Shown: in pieces, positions 6,425 through 14,325 of the stretch
Position numbering within the stretch: position 1 is the stretch's first letter
How the letters are laid out: each line of letters begins with the position of its first letter
DNA from: JADJYF01 sp043782755
GTDB taxonomy: Bacteria > Pseudomonadota > Gammaproteobacteria > Ga0077536
NCBI GenBank assembly: GCA_043782755.1
Contig: JAYWAC010000034.1
Span: 1 to 19,247, forward strand
Direction: 5' to 3'
Length of the DNA: 19,247 bases
The notes under the pieces: model-generated
Seen by the model: the letters and a program-made list of their open reading frames with translations, nothing else
The model's database searches: none
What the model was told of the DNA's origin: nothing
Program-made: the position numbers and the translations under genes

Positions 6425-7375
6425 ATGCCCAGCCTGACCGTCCAGTCTCTGATCCGGCGCATCGATCTATTCACCTTGAAGCTGTTTCTAGCCGCCATCG
6501 AGGAAGGACAGATCGGGCGGGCCGCGTTTCGCGAACACCTGGCGGCTTCGGCCGCCACTAAGCGCATTCAGGATCTGGAGGATCTGGTCGGCTTGAAACT
6601 CTTCGATCGCTCGGCGCGCGGCGTGGTACCAAGCGCGGCGGGCCGCATTGTCGAGAAACACGCGCGCGCCATGATCGCCGCCCTCGAAGACTTGCGTCGT
6701 GATCTCGCTGAGCTGTCAGAGGGGGTGCAGGGTCGCGTCGCGATCGCCACACCCGGCATGATGATCGCGCAATTCCTGGCGCGCGAAATCCGCGAGTTCG
6801 CGCAACGCTTTCCATTGGTCGAAATCACGCTGCTCAACGGCCAGAACGCCGAAGTGTTGCGCGCGCTGCGCGACGGCGAAGTAGAACTGGCGATGTTTTC
6901 CCACGTCGAGGGTGCAGCCTACGACGGCATCGACAGCATCGAATGCCGCAACGACCGACTGGTGGCAGTGCTGCCGATAGGACATCCCTTGGCGCTGGAG
7001 CATGAGGTCACGCTGGAAGCCTTGCTGGATCAGGATCTGATCAGCCTTGGCGAGGGCACCACAGTCACCAGCCAGTTGCGACACGCGGCACTCAGAATCG
7101 GTCGCCAACCACGCTTTCGCTACACCGTCACCACTATCGATGCGGCGCGCGGTCTGGTCGCCGCCGGACTCGGTATCGCGCTGCAACCCGGCAGCATTCC
7201 TTACTCCGACGAACGCGACCAGGTCCACACGTTGCCGGTAGCGGGGAGCTGGGCCGCGCGCAGCTACCGCATCGGCTACCTCAACGGCAAAGCGCTCTCC
7301 CCCGCCGCCGACGCCTTCGTGGCGCAGATGACCTCACCCAATAGCGCGAGTACGCCTAGCGACAACGCCGGCTGA
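6425..7375 (+). CDS. LysR-family transcriptional regulator
   Basis: 316-aa LTTR. The N-terminal winged helix-turn-helix is at about 14-75 (LFTLKLFLAAIEEGQIGRAAFREHLAASAATKRIQDLEDLVGLKLFDRS pattern, then GVVPSAAGR). A linker helix follows to about 95, then the periplasmic-binding-protein-like effector domain (VAIATPGMM... to about 305). It is divergent from the Rieske operon, the classic arrangement for a regulator of that operon, and it precedes the alcohol dehydrogenase gene. The ribosome site is weak (GGGA close to the ATG). The effector is probably a pathway substrate or intermediate, which cannot be named. The C-terminal tail is low-complexity and probably disordered. Confidence 0.92.
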   Translation: MPSLTVQSLIRRIDLFTLKLFLAAIEEGQIGRAAFREHLAASAATKRIQDLEDLVGLKLFDRSARGVVPSAAGRIVEKHARAMIAALEDLRRDLAELSEGVQGRVAIATPGMMIAQFLAREIREFAQRFPLVEITLLNGQNAEVLRALRDGEVELAMFSHVEGAAYDGIDSIECRNDRLVAVLPIGHPLALEHEVTLEALLDQDLISLGEGTTVTSQLRHAALRIGRQPRFRYTVTTIDAARGLVAAGLGIALQPGSIPYSDERDQVHTLPVAGSWAARSYRIGYLNGKALSPAADAFVAQMTSPNSASTPSDNAG

Positions 7376-7408
7376 AGCCGCCATCGCGCGCGAGCTTCAT
7401 CAAGGCAT

Positions 7409-7435
7409 CAGAGCATTTGATATCGGCGCGGCCAG
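7409..7435. repeat. Shared leader element, copy A
   Basis: A 27-bp stretch around CAGAGCATTTGATAT matches 10496-10522 at 25 of 27 positions; both differences are C/T changes. It is about 190 bp upstream of the alcohol dehydrogenase start. Two further words shared with copy B flank it: CGCTGACTAA at 7446-7455 and GCGCGAGCTTC at 7388-7398. Inferred regulatory site, not a gene. Confidence 0.6.
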
Positions 7436-7479
7436 GCGTGTATCTCGCTGACTAACCGCGTACACCTATTACTGACGCC

Positions 7480-7503
7480 GGCTCAAATGTCGAATCTTGA
7501 GCC
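7480..7503. repeat. Inverted repeat GGCTCAA-N10-TTGAGCC
   Basis: Perfect 7-bp arms separated by 10 bases, about 125 bp before the alcohol dehydrogenase start. It may be an operator or an RNA hairpin. There is no T-tract after it, so a Rho-independent terminator is unlikely. Confidence 0.4.
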
Positions 7504-7627
7504 TAGACGCTGGGAGCAAGGAAAACAGCCCCTCGTTTGGTCTCAGGCGGAGTAGTCACCATGCGTGCCAAGTGCTAGCTTCTCAGGCCGCCGGAGTCTC
7601 GATCCATAGCCCAAGGGGAGGCTCATC

Positions 7628-8731
7628 ATGAAGATCACCGCCGCTGTTGCTCGTACCGCAGCCAGCCCGTTCAGCGTCGAACAACTGGAATTGGAAGAAC
7701 CCCGCGCCGACGAGGTGCTGGTGCGCATCGCGGGCGCCGGCGTGTGCCACACCGATCTGGTCGCTCGCGACCAGGTCTTGCCCGTGCCGCTGCCCATCGT
7801 CCTCGGCCACGAGGGCGCGGGTGTGGTCGAGCGGATCGGCGCAGACGTGCATGGCCTCGTGCCCGGCGATCACGTGGTGTTGTCCTTTGCCTCCTGCGGC
7901 CAATGTCATAACTGTGGCCAGCATGAGCCCGGCTACTGCGCGGAATTCTTCCCGCGCAACTTCGGCGGTGTGCGGCCCGACGGCACAGCGGCACTCAGTG
8001 CGAACGGCGAGCGCGTCGCGAGCCATTTCTTCGGCCAATCGTCCTTCGCGAGCCACGCGCTGGTGAACGCGCGGAACGCCATCAAGGTGCGCGCCGATGC
8101 GCCCATCGACTTGCTCGGCCCACTCGGCTGCGGCGTGCAGACCGGCGCGGGCAGCATCATGCACGCGTTGAACTGCACGGCGGACTCGAACCTGCTGGTG
8201 CTGGGTGGCGGCTCGGTCGGCCTGTCGGCGGTGCTGGGTGCCGTCGTACAGAGCTGCAAGATCATCATCGTGCTGGAACCCAATGCCGCGCGCCGTGCGA
8301 CCGCGCTCGCGCTCGGCGCGACGCACGCACTGGACCCGGCGGCGGGCGAACTGCCCGCACAGGTGCGCGCCATCCTGCCGCGCGGCGTTGATTACGTACT
8401 CGACACTACCGGCCGCGCGGACGTCATCGCGCAATCAGTAGGCGCAGTCGCGCCGCTGGCGACCATCGGTGTGCTAGGCGTACCCGCGCGAGCCGAGGAT
8501 GCCGTGTTGAATTTCGACGTCATCGCGATGCTGGGCCTGGGCCTCACCATCAAGGGCATCACCGAGGGCGACGTCGATCCGGCGAGTTTCATCCCGCGCA
8601 TGGTCGAGCTTCACATGGCCGGGCGTTTCCCCTTCGACAAGTTGGTGACCCGCTACCCGCTGGCAGAGATCAATCGCGCCATCGACGAGCAGCACCACGG
8701 CAGCTGCATCAAGCCGGTGCTGATTCCCTGA
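7628..8731 (+). CDS. Zinc-dependent alcohol dehydrogenase (aryl-alcohol dehydrogenase type)
   Basis: 367-aa medium-chain dehydrogenase/reductase that would oxidise a primary, probably aryl or allylic, alcohol to the aldehyde with NAD(P). Catalytic zinc ligands are C40 (GVCHTD), H61 with E62 (GHEGAG) and C168 (GCGVQTGAG). The structural zinc site is intact as C90, C93, C96 and C104. The Rossmann motif is GGGSVG (193-198). The GCGVQTGAG segment and overall layout resemble XylB-like benzyl alcohol dehydrogenases and class III enzymes. A strong ribosome site (AGGGGAGG) precedes ATG 7628. The amidohydrolase gene follows 29 bp downstream, so the two are probably co-transcribed. Confidence 0.93.
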   Translation: MKITAAVARTAASPFSVEQLELEEPRADEVLVRIAGAGVCHTDLVARDQVLPVPLPIVLGHEGAGVVERIGADVHGLVPGDHVVLSFASCGQCHNCGQHEPGYCAEFFPRNFGGVRPDGTAALSANGERVASHFFGQSSFASHALVNARNAIKVRADAPIDLLGPLGCGVQTGAGSIMHALNCTADSNLLVLGGGSVGLSAVLGAVVQSCKIIIVLEPNAARRATALALGATHALDPAAGELPAQVRAILPRGVDYVLDTTGRADVIAQSVGAVAPLATIGVLGVPARAEDAVLNFDVIAMLGLGLTIKGITEGDVDPASFIPRMVELHMAGRFPFDKLVTRYPLAEINRAIDEQHHGSCIKPVLIP

Positions 8732-8760
8732 GATCTACAATAGAGAGAGAGGAAGACGTC

Positions 8761-9765
8761 ATGTCGATGATAGAAGTTCGTGAAGACTGGCTGGCTAAGT
8801 CAAGCGAAGAAGCGCTAGAGCCCACGCGACGCATCGTCGATCCGCATCATCATTTTTTTGCCGGTGCTGCCGAGTTCCCGGACTACGATCTTGAGCAGCT
8901 GTGGGCCGACACTGGCACGCATAACGTTGCACAGACCGTCTATCTGCAATGTTGGGAGGGCTACCGTAAGGACGGCCCCGAAGACATGCAATGTGTCGGC
9001 GAAACTGAATGGGTCGATGGCATCGCGGCACGCGCGCGACAGCGGCCACAGGCGGCGCAGATCGGCGCCATGATGGGCACGGCGGATCTGCGCAGTCCGC
9101 GCGTGCGGGAAGTACTTGAAGCCCATTGCGCGGCGAGCAGCCTGTTTCGTGGGATTCGACAGATTGCTGCGTGGGATACCAACGATGTGCTGTTCGTCAT
9201 GGAGGGGGTAGCCGACGCCAATCTGTACGGCGACCCGGCCTTCCGTGCCGGCTTCGCGGTGCTTACTGACATGGGACTGCGCTTCGATGCTTGGCACTAT
9301 CATCCCCAGACGCCGCATCTGACCGCGCTGGCACATGCCTTCCCCGCCACCCCCATCGTGCTCGACCATCTCGGCACCCCGGTTGGAATAGGTTCCTATG
9401 CGGGCCACGAGGAGGACGTCTATCGCGAATGGGCGCGCGATCTGACCGCGCTCGCCCGTTGCCCGAACGTATCCATCAAGCTCGGCGGACTCGCGATGCC
9501 GTGGAATGGCTTCGGTTTTGAGAAGGCGGCGCAGCCCCCGACTTCTGACCAACTCGTTGCCGAATGGGCGCGCTACTTCCACCACGCGATCGAGCAATTC
9601 GGGCCCGACCGTTGCATGTTCGAGAGCAACTTCCCAGTCGATAAATGCGCGGTGACCTATGCCGTGCTGTGGAATGCGTACAAGAAGATGGCGGCTCGGT
9701 ACAGCGCAGCAGAGCAAGACAGCATGTTCCGCGCCACGGCGACGAAGTTCTACGGCATCGGCTGA
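8761..9765 (+). CDS. Amidohydrolase-2 family metal-dependent hydrolase (TIM barrel)
   Basis: 334-aa protein of the family that includes 2-pyrone-4,6-dicarboxylate lactonase, 4-sulfomuconolactonase and related lactone hydrolases or decarboxylases. The N-terminal strand carries the D-x-H-x-H motif (D27, H29, H31 in DPHHHFF). VLDHLGTP in the middle and FESNFPVDK near the C-terminus match the later barrel-strand motifs. The ribosome site is GAGAGGAAG before ATG 8761. It follows the alcohol dehydrogenase closely, suggesting hydrolysis of a lactone or ester made during side-chain oxidation. The exact substrate is unknown. The convergent SnoaL-like gene ends 23 bp after its stop. Confidence 0.88.
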   Translation: MSMIEVREDWLAKSSEEALEPTRRIVDPHHHFFAGAAEFPDYDLEQLWADTGTHNVAQTVYLQCWEGYRKDGPEDMQCVGETEWVDGIAARARQRPQAAQIGAMMGTADLRSPRVREVLEAHCAASSLFRGIRQIAAWDTNDVLFVMEGVADANLYGDPAFRAGFAVLTDMGLRFDAWHYHPQTPHLTALAHAFPATPIVLDHLGTPVGIGSYAGHEEDVYREWARDLTALARCPNVSIKLGGLAMPWNGFGFEKAAQPPTSDQLVAEWARYFHHAIEQFGPDRCMFESNFPVDKCAVTYAVLWNAYKKMAARYSAAEQDSMFRATATKFYGIG

Positions 9766-9788
9766 GTCGCGCGAGCGCGGCGTCGCCC

Positions 9789-10325
9789 TTACGGGGCCAT
9801 GCCTTCGTGGCCTTTACTCGGCGAATAGTGATAGCACACGGTAATGGTGCGTTCCTTGAACAACCACCGTCCACGCTCCTTGATCAGGACGTCGTCGTAG
9901 CGGCCGGCGAGGATCCTGACATCGCCGCTCGATTCGACGAAATCTGAATCGAAGTAAGCTGACGCAGTGGCGTTGTTGCCGTTGACGATGATGTAGGGCT
10001 CGAAAAGCTTATGACGCGGATAGCGAACCTTGCGCACAGGCTCGCGAAAAAAACGCGTGTACCAGGCAAGGATCGCGGCGCGGCCCGTATGGCTCTTGAC
10101 GCTGTCGAACGAGACCGAAAATATCGCCTTGCGGTGATACAACTCGCTCAACTCCACGAGTTTGCCGTGATCAATGAGCACACAGTAACGGCTGAGTAAC
10201 TGTCGCACGCCTTCGTAGTCGCTCAATGGCGATCCCTTGGCGGCGTTGCGGGCGGGCGGCACAGGCGCGCGCCGCGTCGATTGCTTGACAGGCGTTGCGG
10301 CTATTGCTGTGCGTCGAGTGGCCAT
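9789..10325 (-). CDS. SnoaL/NTF2-like family protein
   Basis: 178-aa protein. The first 35 residues are basic and low-complexity (MATRRTAIAATPVKQSTRRAPVPP). An NTF2-like cone fold follows: YEGVRQLLSRYCVLIDHGKLVELSELYHRKAIF, then GRAAILAWYTRFF, then beta-strands ending in RWLFKERTITVCYHY. Such SnoaL_4-type proteins are often encoded with Rieske oxygenases and acyl-CoA genes and can be isomerases, dehydratases or small-subunit-like partners of ring hydroxylases. Catalytic residues cannot be assigned by eye. The ribosome site AAGGAAGGA precedes ATG 10325. It is the only minus-strand gene between two plus-strand units and has its own promoter region. Confidence 0.85.
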   Translation of the reverse strand: MATRRTAIAATPVKQSTRRAPVPPARNAAKGSPLSDYEGVRQLLSRYCVLIDHGKLVELSELYHRKAIFSVSFDSVKSHTGRAAILAWYTRFFREPVRKVRYPRHKLFEPYIIVNGNNATASAYFDSDFVESSGDVRILAGRYDDVLIKERGRWLFKERTITVCYHYSPSKGHEGMAP

Positions 10326-10392
10326 GGCCTGTTCCTTCCTTGCGTTGACAATCGTGGTTTGGGCTTGGGCAGCGAACGTGCGCAGATTTTTA

Positions 10393-10416
10393 CTTTCCCC
10401 ACCCCACAGGGGAAAG
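10393..10416. repeat. Perfect inverted repeat CTTTCCCC / GGGGAAAG
   Basis: Eight-base arms with an 8-base centre, about 70-90 bp upstream of the SnoaL-like gene start. On the minus strand it is followed by TAAAAAT, a possible -10 sequence, so the repeat could be an operator overlapping the promoter of that gene. Confidence 0.45.
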
Positions 10417-10495
10417 AATTACACGCGAAGATAACCGGCCTATGCTGCGAAATCGAGAGTCGCGGGGGTAGGCAGCGACCGAGGCATCAAGGGGG

Positions 10496-10522
10496 CAGAG
10501 CATTTGATATTGGTGCGGCCAG
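10496..10522. repeat. Shared leader element, copy B
   Basis: Matches copy A (7409-7435) at 25 of 27 positions. It lies about 230 bp before the CitE-like start. CGCTGACTAA (10587-10596) and GCGCGAGCTTC (10608-10618) are also shared with the copy A region. The regulator could be the LysR protein at 6425 or another factor. Confidence 0.6.
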
Positions 10523-10751
10523 ATTGAAACCGCGCGAGAATCCGCTTCGAAGACTCTGACCCATTGACCGGCGCGCCTATCGGCACCGCTGACTAAAACC
10601 GCACACTGCGCGAGCTTCGCGATCCAAGAATTCCCGCTTCGCAACTTTGCGCTTGGTCTTGAGCGCGTCGCTGCTTATGTTCGTCCTTAACCTAAGACTT
10701 GTGCTGGCCTTCGCCACGGCACGACCGCAACCACAGACCGAGGATCAAGCG

Positions 10752-11642
10752 ATGGGCTTTGCTGCGATGAAACGCGTGAGATCATTCCTGTTCGTGCCAG
10801 GCAACAAGGCGTCGATGATCGACAAGGCAGCGGCGGCCCGTGCCGACGCACTCATTCTCGACCTCGAAGACAGCGTGCCACCCGATCTCAAACTCGAGGC
10901 ACGCGGCATCGTCGCAGCCAAGCTTGCAGGGCTGGCAGCGCAGAGCCAGCGCACCTATGTGCGCATCAATCGCAGCCCACATATGGTCGACTTCGACGAC
11001 GTGCTGGCGGTGGTCGGCCCGCATCTCGAAGGCCTACTCGTCTCCAAAACCAACGGGCCGGAGGACATCGCCTGTATCTCCATGATGTTGGCCGAAGCCG
11101 AGTTCCGCAAAGGCATGGAGGTCGGCGTCACGCGCGTGATTCCTCTGCTGGAAACCGCGCGCTCGATGGAACTCTGCTACGAGATAGCGAAACTGGAACG
11201 CGTCGCGGCGCTGGTCGGCGCCACCGCCAAAAATGCCGACACTGCACGCGCGCTCGGCTATGTGTGGTCGGCTGAAGGTCGCGAATCGCTGTACTTCAAA
11301 TCACGGGTGGTGATGGCGGCACGGGCTGCTGGCAAGTTGCCTATCGGTGGCATCTGGCAGCAGGTGCATGACCTCGACGGATTGCGCGCTTTCGTCACTG
11401 CCAGCCGCGAACTCGGCATGACCGGCGAGCTGCTGCTGCATCCGTCGAACGTCGCCGTCACCAACGAAGTCTTCAGTCCATCGGCCGACGAGGTCGCCTA
11501 CTACCAGGCCATGATCGGGGCGCACGCCAAAGCCGAGCTTGAAGGTCGCGCCTCGTGCATCTACGACGGCGAGCACATCGACATCGCCCACGTCGCGACG
11601 GCGCGCGAAATCGTGGCGCTGGCGGCGGAATTCCAGTCCTGA
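10752..11642 (+). CDS. CitE-like (HpcH/HpaI) acyl-CoA lyase
   Basis: 296-aa TIM-barrel lyase of the citramalyl-CoA / beta-methylmalyl-CoA / malyl-CoA lyase group. The start at 10752 is chosen because GAGGAT precedes it and homology begins at MKRVRSFLFVPGNK. LILDLEDSV (35-42), YVRINRSP (R71) and the magnesium ligands E134 (PLLETARSM) and D163 (NADTARALG) are present. LLLHPSN and NEVFSP near the C-terminus are the usual late motifs. It likely splits a 3-hydroxyacyl-CoA into a shorter acyl-CoA and a keto or aldehyde product. It is the first gene of the plus-strand operon, 48 bp before the acyl-CoA dehydrogenase. It could also run in the synthetic direction. Confidence 0.88.
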   Translation: MGFAAMKRVRSFLFVPGNKASMIDKAAAARADALILDLEDSVPPDLKLEARGIVAAKLAGLAAQSQRTYVRINRSPHMVDFDDVLAVVGPHLEGLLVSKTNGPEDIACISMMLAEAEFRKGMEVGVTRVIPLLETARSMELCYEIAKLERVAALVGATAKNADTARALGYVWSAEGRESLYFKSRVVMAARAAGKLPIGGIWQQVHDLDGLRAFVTASRELGMTGELLLHPSNVAVTNEVFSPSADEVAYYQAMIGAHAKAELEGRASCIYDGEHIDIAHVATAREIVALAAEFQS

Positions 11643-11690
11643 GGCCACAGATATCGTGTGCTTACCCACTCTCACATCGGACCGACCCAC

Positions 11691-12881
11691 ATGAGCACGA
11701 CACCTGATCACATCGAGGTTCTGGAAGCACGCGAAAGCGCGTTGCGCGAGATCCGTGAAGCCGCGTCCAGTCTCGCGCGGCGCTTTCCCTTGAGCTACTG
11801 GCGCGAGTGCGACAAGCAAGAGAAATACCCCTGGGATTTCGTCAACGCCTTCGCCGACGCGGGTTGGCTCGGCATCCTGCTGCCCGAGGCCTACGGCGGT
11901 ATGAATCTCGGCCTGACCGAGGCCGCCATCATGCTGAGCGAAATCGCTCGCTCGGGCGCCGGCATGAGCGGCGCGTCGGCCATTCATTTCTACGTCTTCC
12001 CGCCGCAGCCCATCATGCGCCACGGCTCCGAGGACTTGAAGCGTCGCATCCTGCCGCAGATGGCCAAGGGCAAGCTGCTGATGGCTTTCGGCGTCACTGA
12101 ACCCACTGCGGGTGTCGATACCTCGCGCATCCGCACCAAGGCCGAGCGCCGTGGCGACCGGTGGGTGATCAATGGCCAGAAGGTGTGGACCACCAATGCG
12201 CAGAACGCCAAGAAGATCCTGTTGCTCGCACGCACTACACCGCGCGACGAAGTTCGCCCACTTGACGGCATGACGCTGTTCGTTGCTGATCTCGATCGCA
12301 AGCATTGCGATGTGCGCATCATCGACAAGCTCGGTCGGGCGGCGGTGGATTCGAACGAGGTGTTCATCGATGGCCTGGAGGTGGCGGATGAGGACGTGGT
12401 TGGTGAAGTGGGCCGTGGCTTTCATTACCTGGTCGATGGCTTGAATCCGGAACGCGTGGTAGTGGCAACGGAAGGCATAGGCATCGGCCGGGCCGCGCTC
12501 GAACTCGCCACGGGTTATGCCAATTCGCGCGTGGTATTCGATCGTCCCATCGGCATGAATCAGGCTGTAGCGCATCCGCTCGCGGAATGCTGGATCCGCC
12601 TCGAGGCAGCCGAAGCGGTAGCACTCAAGGCCGCCGCGCTGTTCGACGCGCATAAGTCCTGCGGACCGCAAGCCAACGCCGCCAAGTTCCTCGGCGCCGA
12701 TGCCGGCTACCGCGCTTGCGACCAAGCCATGCAGACCCATGGCGGCTATGCCTACGCCAAGGAGTACCACATCGAGCGGCTGTGGCGCGAAGTGCGCCTG
12801 CTGCGGCTCGCGCCGGTGTCGCAGGAGATGGTGTTGAACTTCATCTCGAACAAAGTGCTGGGTCTACCGAAGTCGTATTGA
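11691..12881 (+). CDS. Acyl-CoA dehydrogenase with alternative catalytic base position
   Basis: 396-aa FAD-dependent dehydrogenase making a 2-enoyl-CoA. ATG 11691 is preferred because homology begins soon after it; GTG 11658 is an alternative. Standard motifs are MAFGVTEPTAGVD (131-143), INGQKVWTTNA (160-170) and a C-terminal QTHGGYAYAKEYHIERLWREVR (348-369). The usual MCAD-type glutamate in the EGT motif is absent: the sequence there is RLAPVSQEM. E254 in LNPERVVVA aligns with the catalytic Glu of isovaleryl-CoA and long-chain dehydrogenases. This fits a branched-chain substrate. Electrons should go to ETF. Confidence 0.92.
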   Translation: MSTTPDHIEVLEARESALREIREAASSLARRFPLSYWRECDKQEKYPWDFVNAFADAGWLGILLPEAYGGMNLGLTEAAIMLSEIARSGAGMSGASAIHFYVFPPQPIMRHGSEDLKRRILPQMAKGKLLMAFGVTEPTAGVDTSRIRTKAERRGDRWVINGQKVWTTNAQNAKKILLLARTTPRDEVRPLDGMTLFVADLDRKHCDVRIIDKLGRAAVDSNEVFIDGLEVADEDVVGEVGRGFHYLVDGLNPERVVVATEGIGIGRAALELATGYANSRVVFDRPIGMNQAVAHPLAECWIRLEAAEAVALKAAALFDAHKSCGPQANAAKFLGADAGYRACDQAMQTHGGYAYAKEYHIERLWREVRLLRLAPVSQEMVLNFISNKVLGLPKSY

Positions 12882-12924
12882 GTACAGCGCGGGCGGGACC
12901 GCACACTTGCCAGGAGGACAGTGC

Positions 12925-14172
12925 ATGACCATTCCTCAACTCGCCCGCCCCCTAGCGGGCATCCGCGTGCTCGATCTCACGGTCGCGCTAGCTGGCCCCT
13001 ATGGCTCACTGCTGCTCGGTGGTCTCGGCGCCGAGGTGATCCGGGTGGAAGCGCCGGGCGGCAGCGATATCGCCCGCAGTAATCCGCCCTTCGTCGGCGC
13101 TGACGGTATTCATTTTGGGCAAGCAGCGAGCGACGACATTTCGCTGTCGCTACTCAATCGCGCGCGCAACAAGAAGAGCATCTCGCTCGATCTGAAAAGT
13201 GCGCGCGGTCTCGCGATTTTGCACAAGCTAGTTGAACACGTCGACGTCGTGATCGAGAACATGAGCGAAGGCACGGCGGCGCGACTCGGCGTCGGCTTTG
13301 ATGATCTGCGAAAGATCAACTCGCGCATCGTCTATGCATCGATCAGCGCGCTCGGCGAGCCGAGCCTTTATCCCGGTCTCAAAGGCATGGACATCATCGT
13401 GCAGGCGCTATCCGGCCTCATGGAAGTGACGGGCTTCGCCGACGGACCACCGACTCGCGTCGGGCTACCCATCGCCGATCTAATCGCGCCGCTATTCGCG
13501 GTGAACGGTATCCTCTCCGCGCTCATCTATCGCGGTCGCAGCGGTGAAGGGCAGCACGTTCAGGTCTCGATGCTCGACTGCCTGGCATCGCTCGTCGCCG
13601 AGGAGCATTTCGATGTCTACGAACGGGCTGGTTATGCGCTGCGCACCGGCAACTATCACGATCGCCTGGTGCCTTTCGGTGTTTATCAGGCGCGTGATGG
13701 CTATGTCGCCATCGTCGCAATGCAGCCCGACTGGTTTCGCGATCTCATGGAGGCGGTGGGTCACCCGGAATTGGTCGAGGACCCGCGCTTCAGTAGCCGT
13801 GGGCCGCGCATGCAGCACGCGGCGACGCTGAACGCCCTCATCGAAACCTGGACGCGTGAACACAGCTGCGCAGAAATTCTCGCCGAACTCCACGAGCAGC
13901 GACGCATACCCTGTGCGCTGGTACGCACACCGGCGCAAGTGTTGGCGGACCCGCGTCTGCGCGAGCGCGGCGCGGTCGTCGATCTCGCGCATCCTGATCT
14001 TGGCCCGATCGGCGCGGTCGGCATGGGTTTACCGATCCAGTTCTCGCATTGCCACGCGCAATTCGATCAGCCGGCTATGCGTCTAGGCGCGGCTAACGGC
14101 GAAATCTACGGGCAGTTGCTCGGCATGAACGAAGAAGAACAGGCAGCGCTGCGCGCCGCAGGCGTCATCTGA
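12925..14172 (+). CDS. Family III CoA-transferase (CaiB/BaiF)
   Basis: 415-aa enzyme that would move CoA from a donor thioester to a free acid. AGGAGG lies just before ATG 12925. The opening VLDLTVALAGPYGSLLLGGLGAEVIRVE (15-42) and the segment GMDIIVQALSGLMEVTG (154-170) are diagnostic. D156 is the expected catalytic aspartate that forms the glutamyl/aspartyl anhydride. The later P-x-D and RSGEGQHVQVSMLD motifs are intact. It sits 43 bp after the dehydrogenase. With the nearby ligase broken, it could be the route for activating the pathway acid. A racemase activity is less likely because the His/Asp pair of racemases is not visible. Confidence 0.9.
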   Translation: MTIPQLARPLAGIRVLDLTVALAGPYGSLLLGGLGAEVIRVEAPGGSDIARSNPPFVGADGIHFGQAASDDISLSLLNRARNKKSISLDLKSARGLAILHKLVEHVDVVIENMSEGTAARLGVGFDDLRKINSRIVYASISALGEPSLYPGLKGMDIIVQALSGLMEVTGFADGPPTRVGLPIADLIAPLFAVNGILSALIYRGRSGEGQHVQVSMLDCLASLVAEEHFDVYERAGYALRTGNYHDRLVPFGVYQARDGYVAIVAMQPDWFRDLMEAVGHPELVEDPRFSSRGPRMQHAATLNALIETWTREHSCAEILAELHEQRRIPCALVRTPAQVLADPRLRERGAVVDLAHPDLGPIGAVGMGLPIQFSHCHAQFDQPAMRLGAANGEIYGQLLGMNEEEQAALRAAGVI

Positions 14173-14187
14173 TCGAAAGGAGACCTT

Positions 14188-14325
14188 ATGGACGCAGTTC
14201 TGCACGCGCATACATGCCATGTGAATGCACCGAGATTCGCAAATCGCGAAATCCCACGTGCTTTCACCGAACCCTTATCTTACTTTTGCATTCGTCACCA
14301 CGCAGCAGAAATACCCCATGAATAA
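14188..14325 (+). CDS. Short 45-aa ORF with strong ribosome site, overlapping the nitronate monooxygenase start
   Basis: AAAGGAG lies 5 bases before ATG 14188, a better ribosome site than most in the operon. The frame encodes 45 residues (MDAVLHAHTCHVN...) and ends at TAA 14323-14325, eight bases into the nitronate monooxygenase remnant whose ATG is at 14318. The peptide is rich in His/Ala and unrecognised. It may be a leader peptide that couples translation to the next gene, or the start of a gene otherwise deleted. Confidence 0.3.
   Translation: MDAVLHAHTCHVNAPRFANREIPRAFTEPLSYFCIRHHAAEIPHE

Larger units (their letters stand above)
7376..7627. other. Leader region of the alcohol dehydrogenase gene
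   Basis: A 252-bp non-coding stretch. It holds a 27-bp element (7409-7435) shared with the leader of the acyl-CoA operon, and an inverted repeat GGCTCAA (7480-7486) / TTGAGCC (7497-7503) with a 10-bp centre. The repeat could be an operator or a weak terminator stem for the LysR gene. No clear sigma-70 promoter was found. Confidence 0.5.
10326..10751. other. Divergent regulatory region between the SnoaL-like gene and the acyl-CoA operon
   Basis: A 426-bp stretch without a convincing gene. It holds a perfect inverted repeat (10393-10416), copy B of the shared leader element (10496-10522), and the two shorter words also found in the alcohol dehydrogenase leader (10587-10596 and 10608-10618). 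The CitE-like frame stays open upstream to 10647, but that part is taken as leader (see rejected items). Confidence 0.55.

Noticed and set aside
7418..7447. Sigma-70 promoter TTGATA plus 17-18 bp plus TATCTC within shared element A
   Set aside because: The -10 match is poor and is not kept in copy B, so the conserved element is better seen as a protein-binding site.
7583..8434. 283-codon minus-strand frame antisense to the alcohol dehydrogenase
   Set aside because: Arg/Ala/His-rich composition and exact overlap with an enzyme carrying all zinc ligands.
10647..10751. Upstream start for the CitE-like protein giving a hydrophobic, signal-like N-terminus
   Set aside because: CitE-type lyases are cytoplasmic, homology starts at about residue 6 from ATG 10752, and a ribosome site precedes 10752. 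The hydrophobic stretch is leader DNA read by chance.
11301..12770. 489-codon minus-strand open frame antisense to the CitE-like and acyl-CoA dehydrogenase genes
   Set aside because: It spans two clear genes in antisense, is rich in His/Arg/Gly and matches no family; typical shadow frame in GC-rich DNA.
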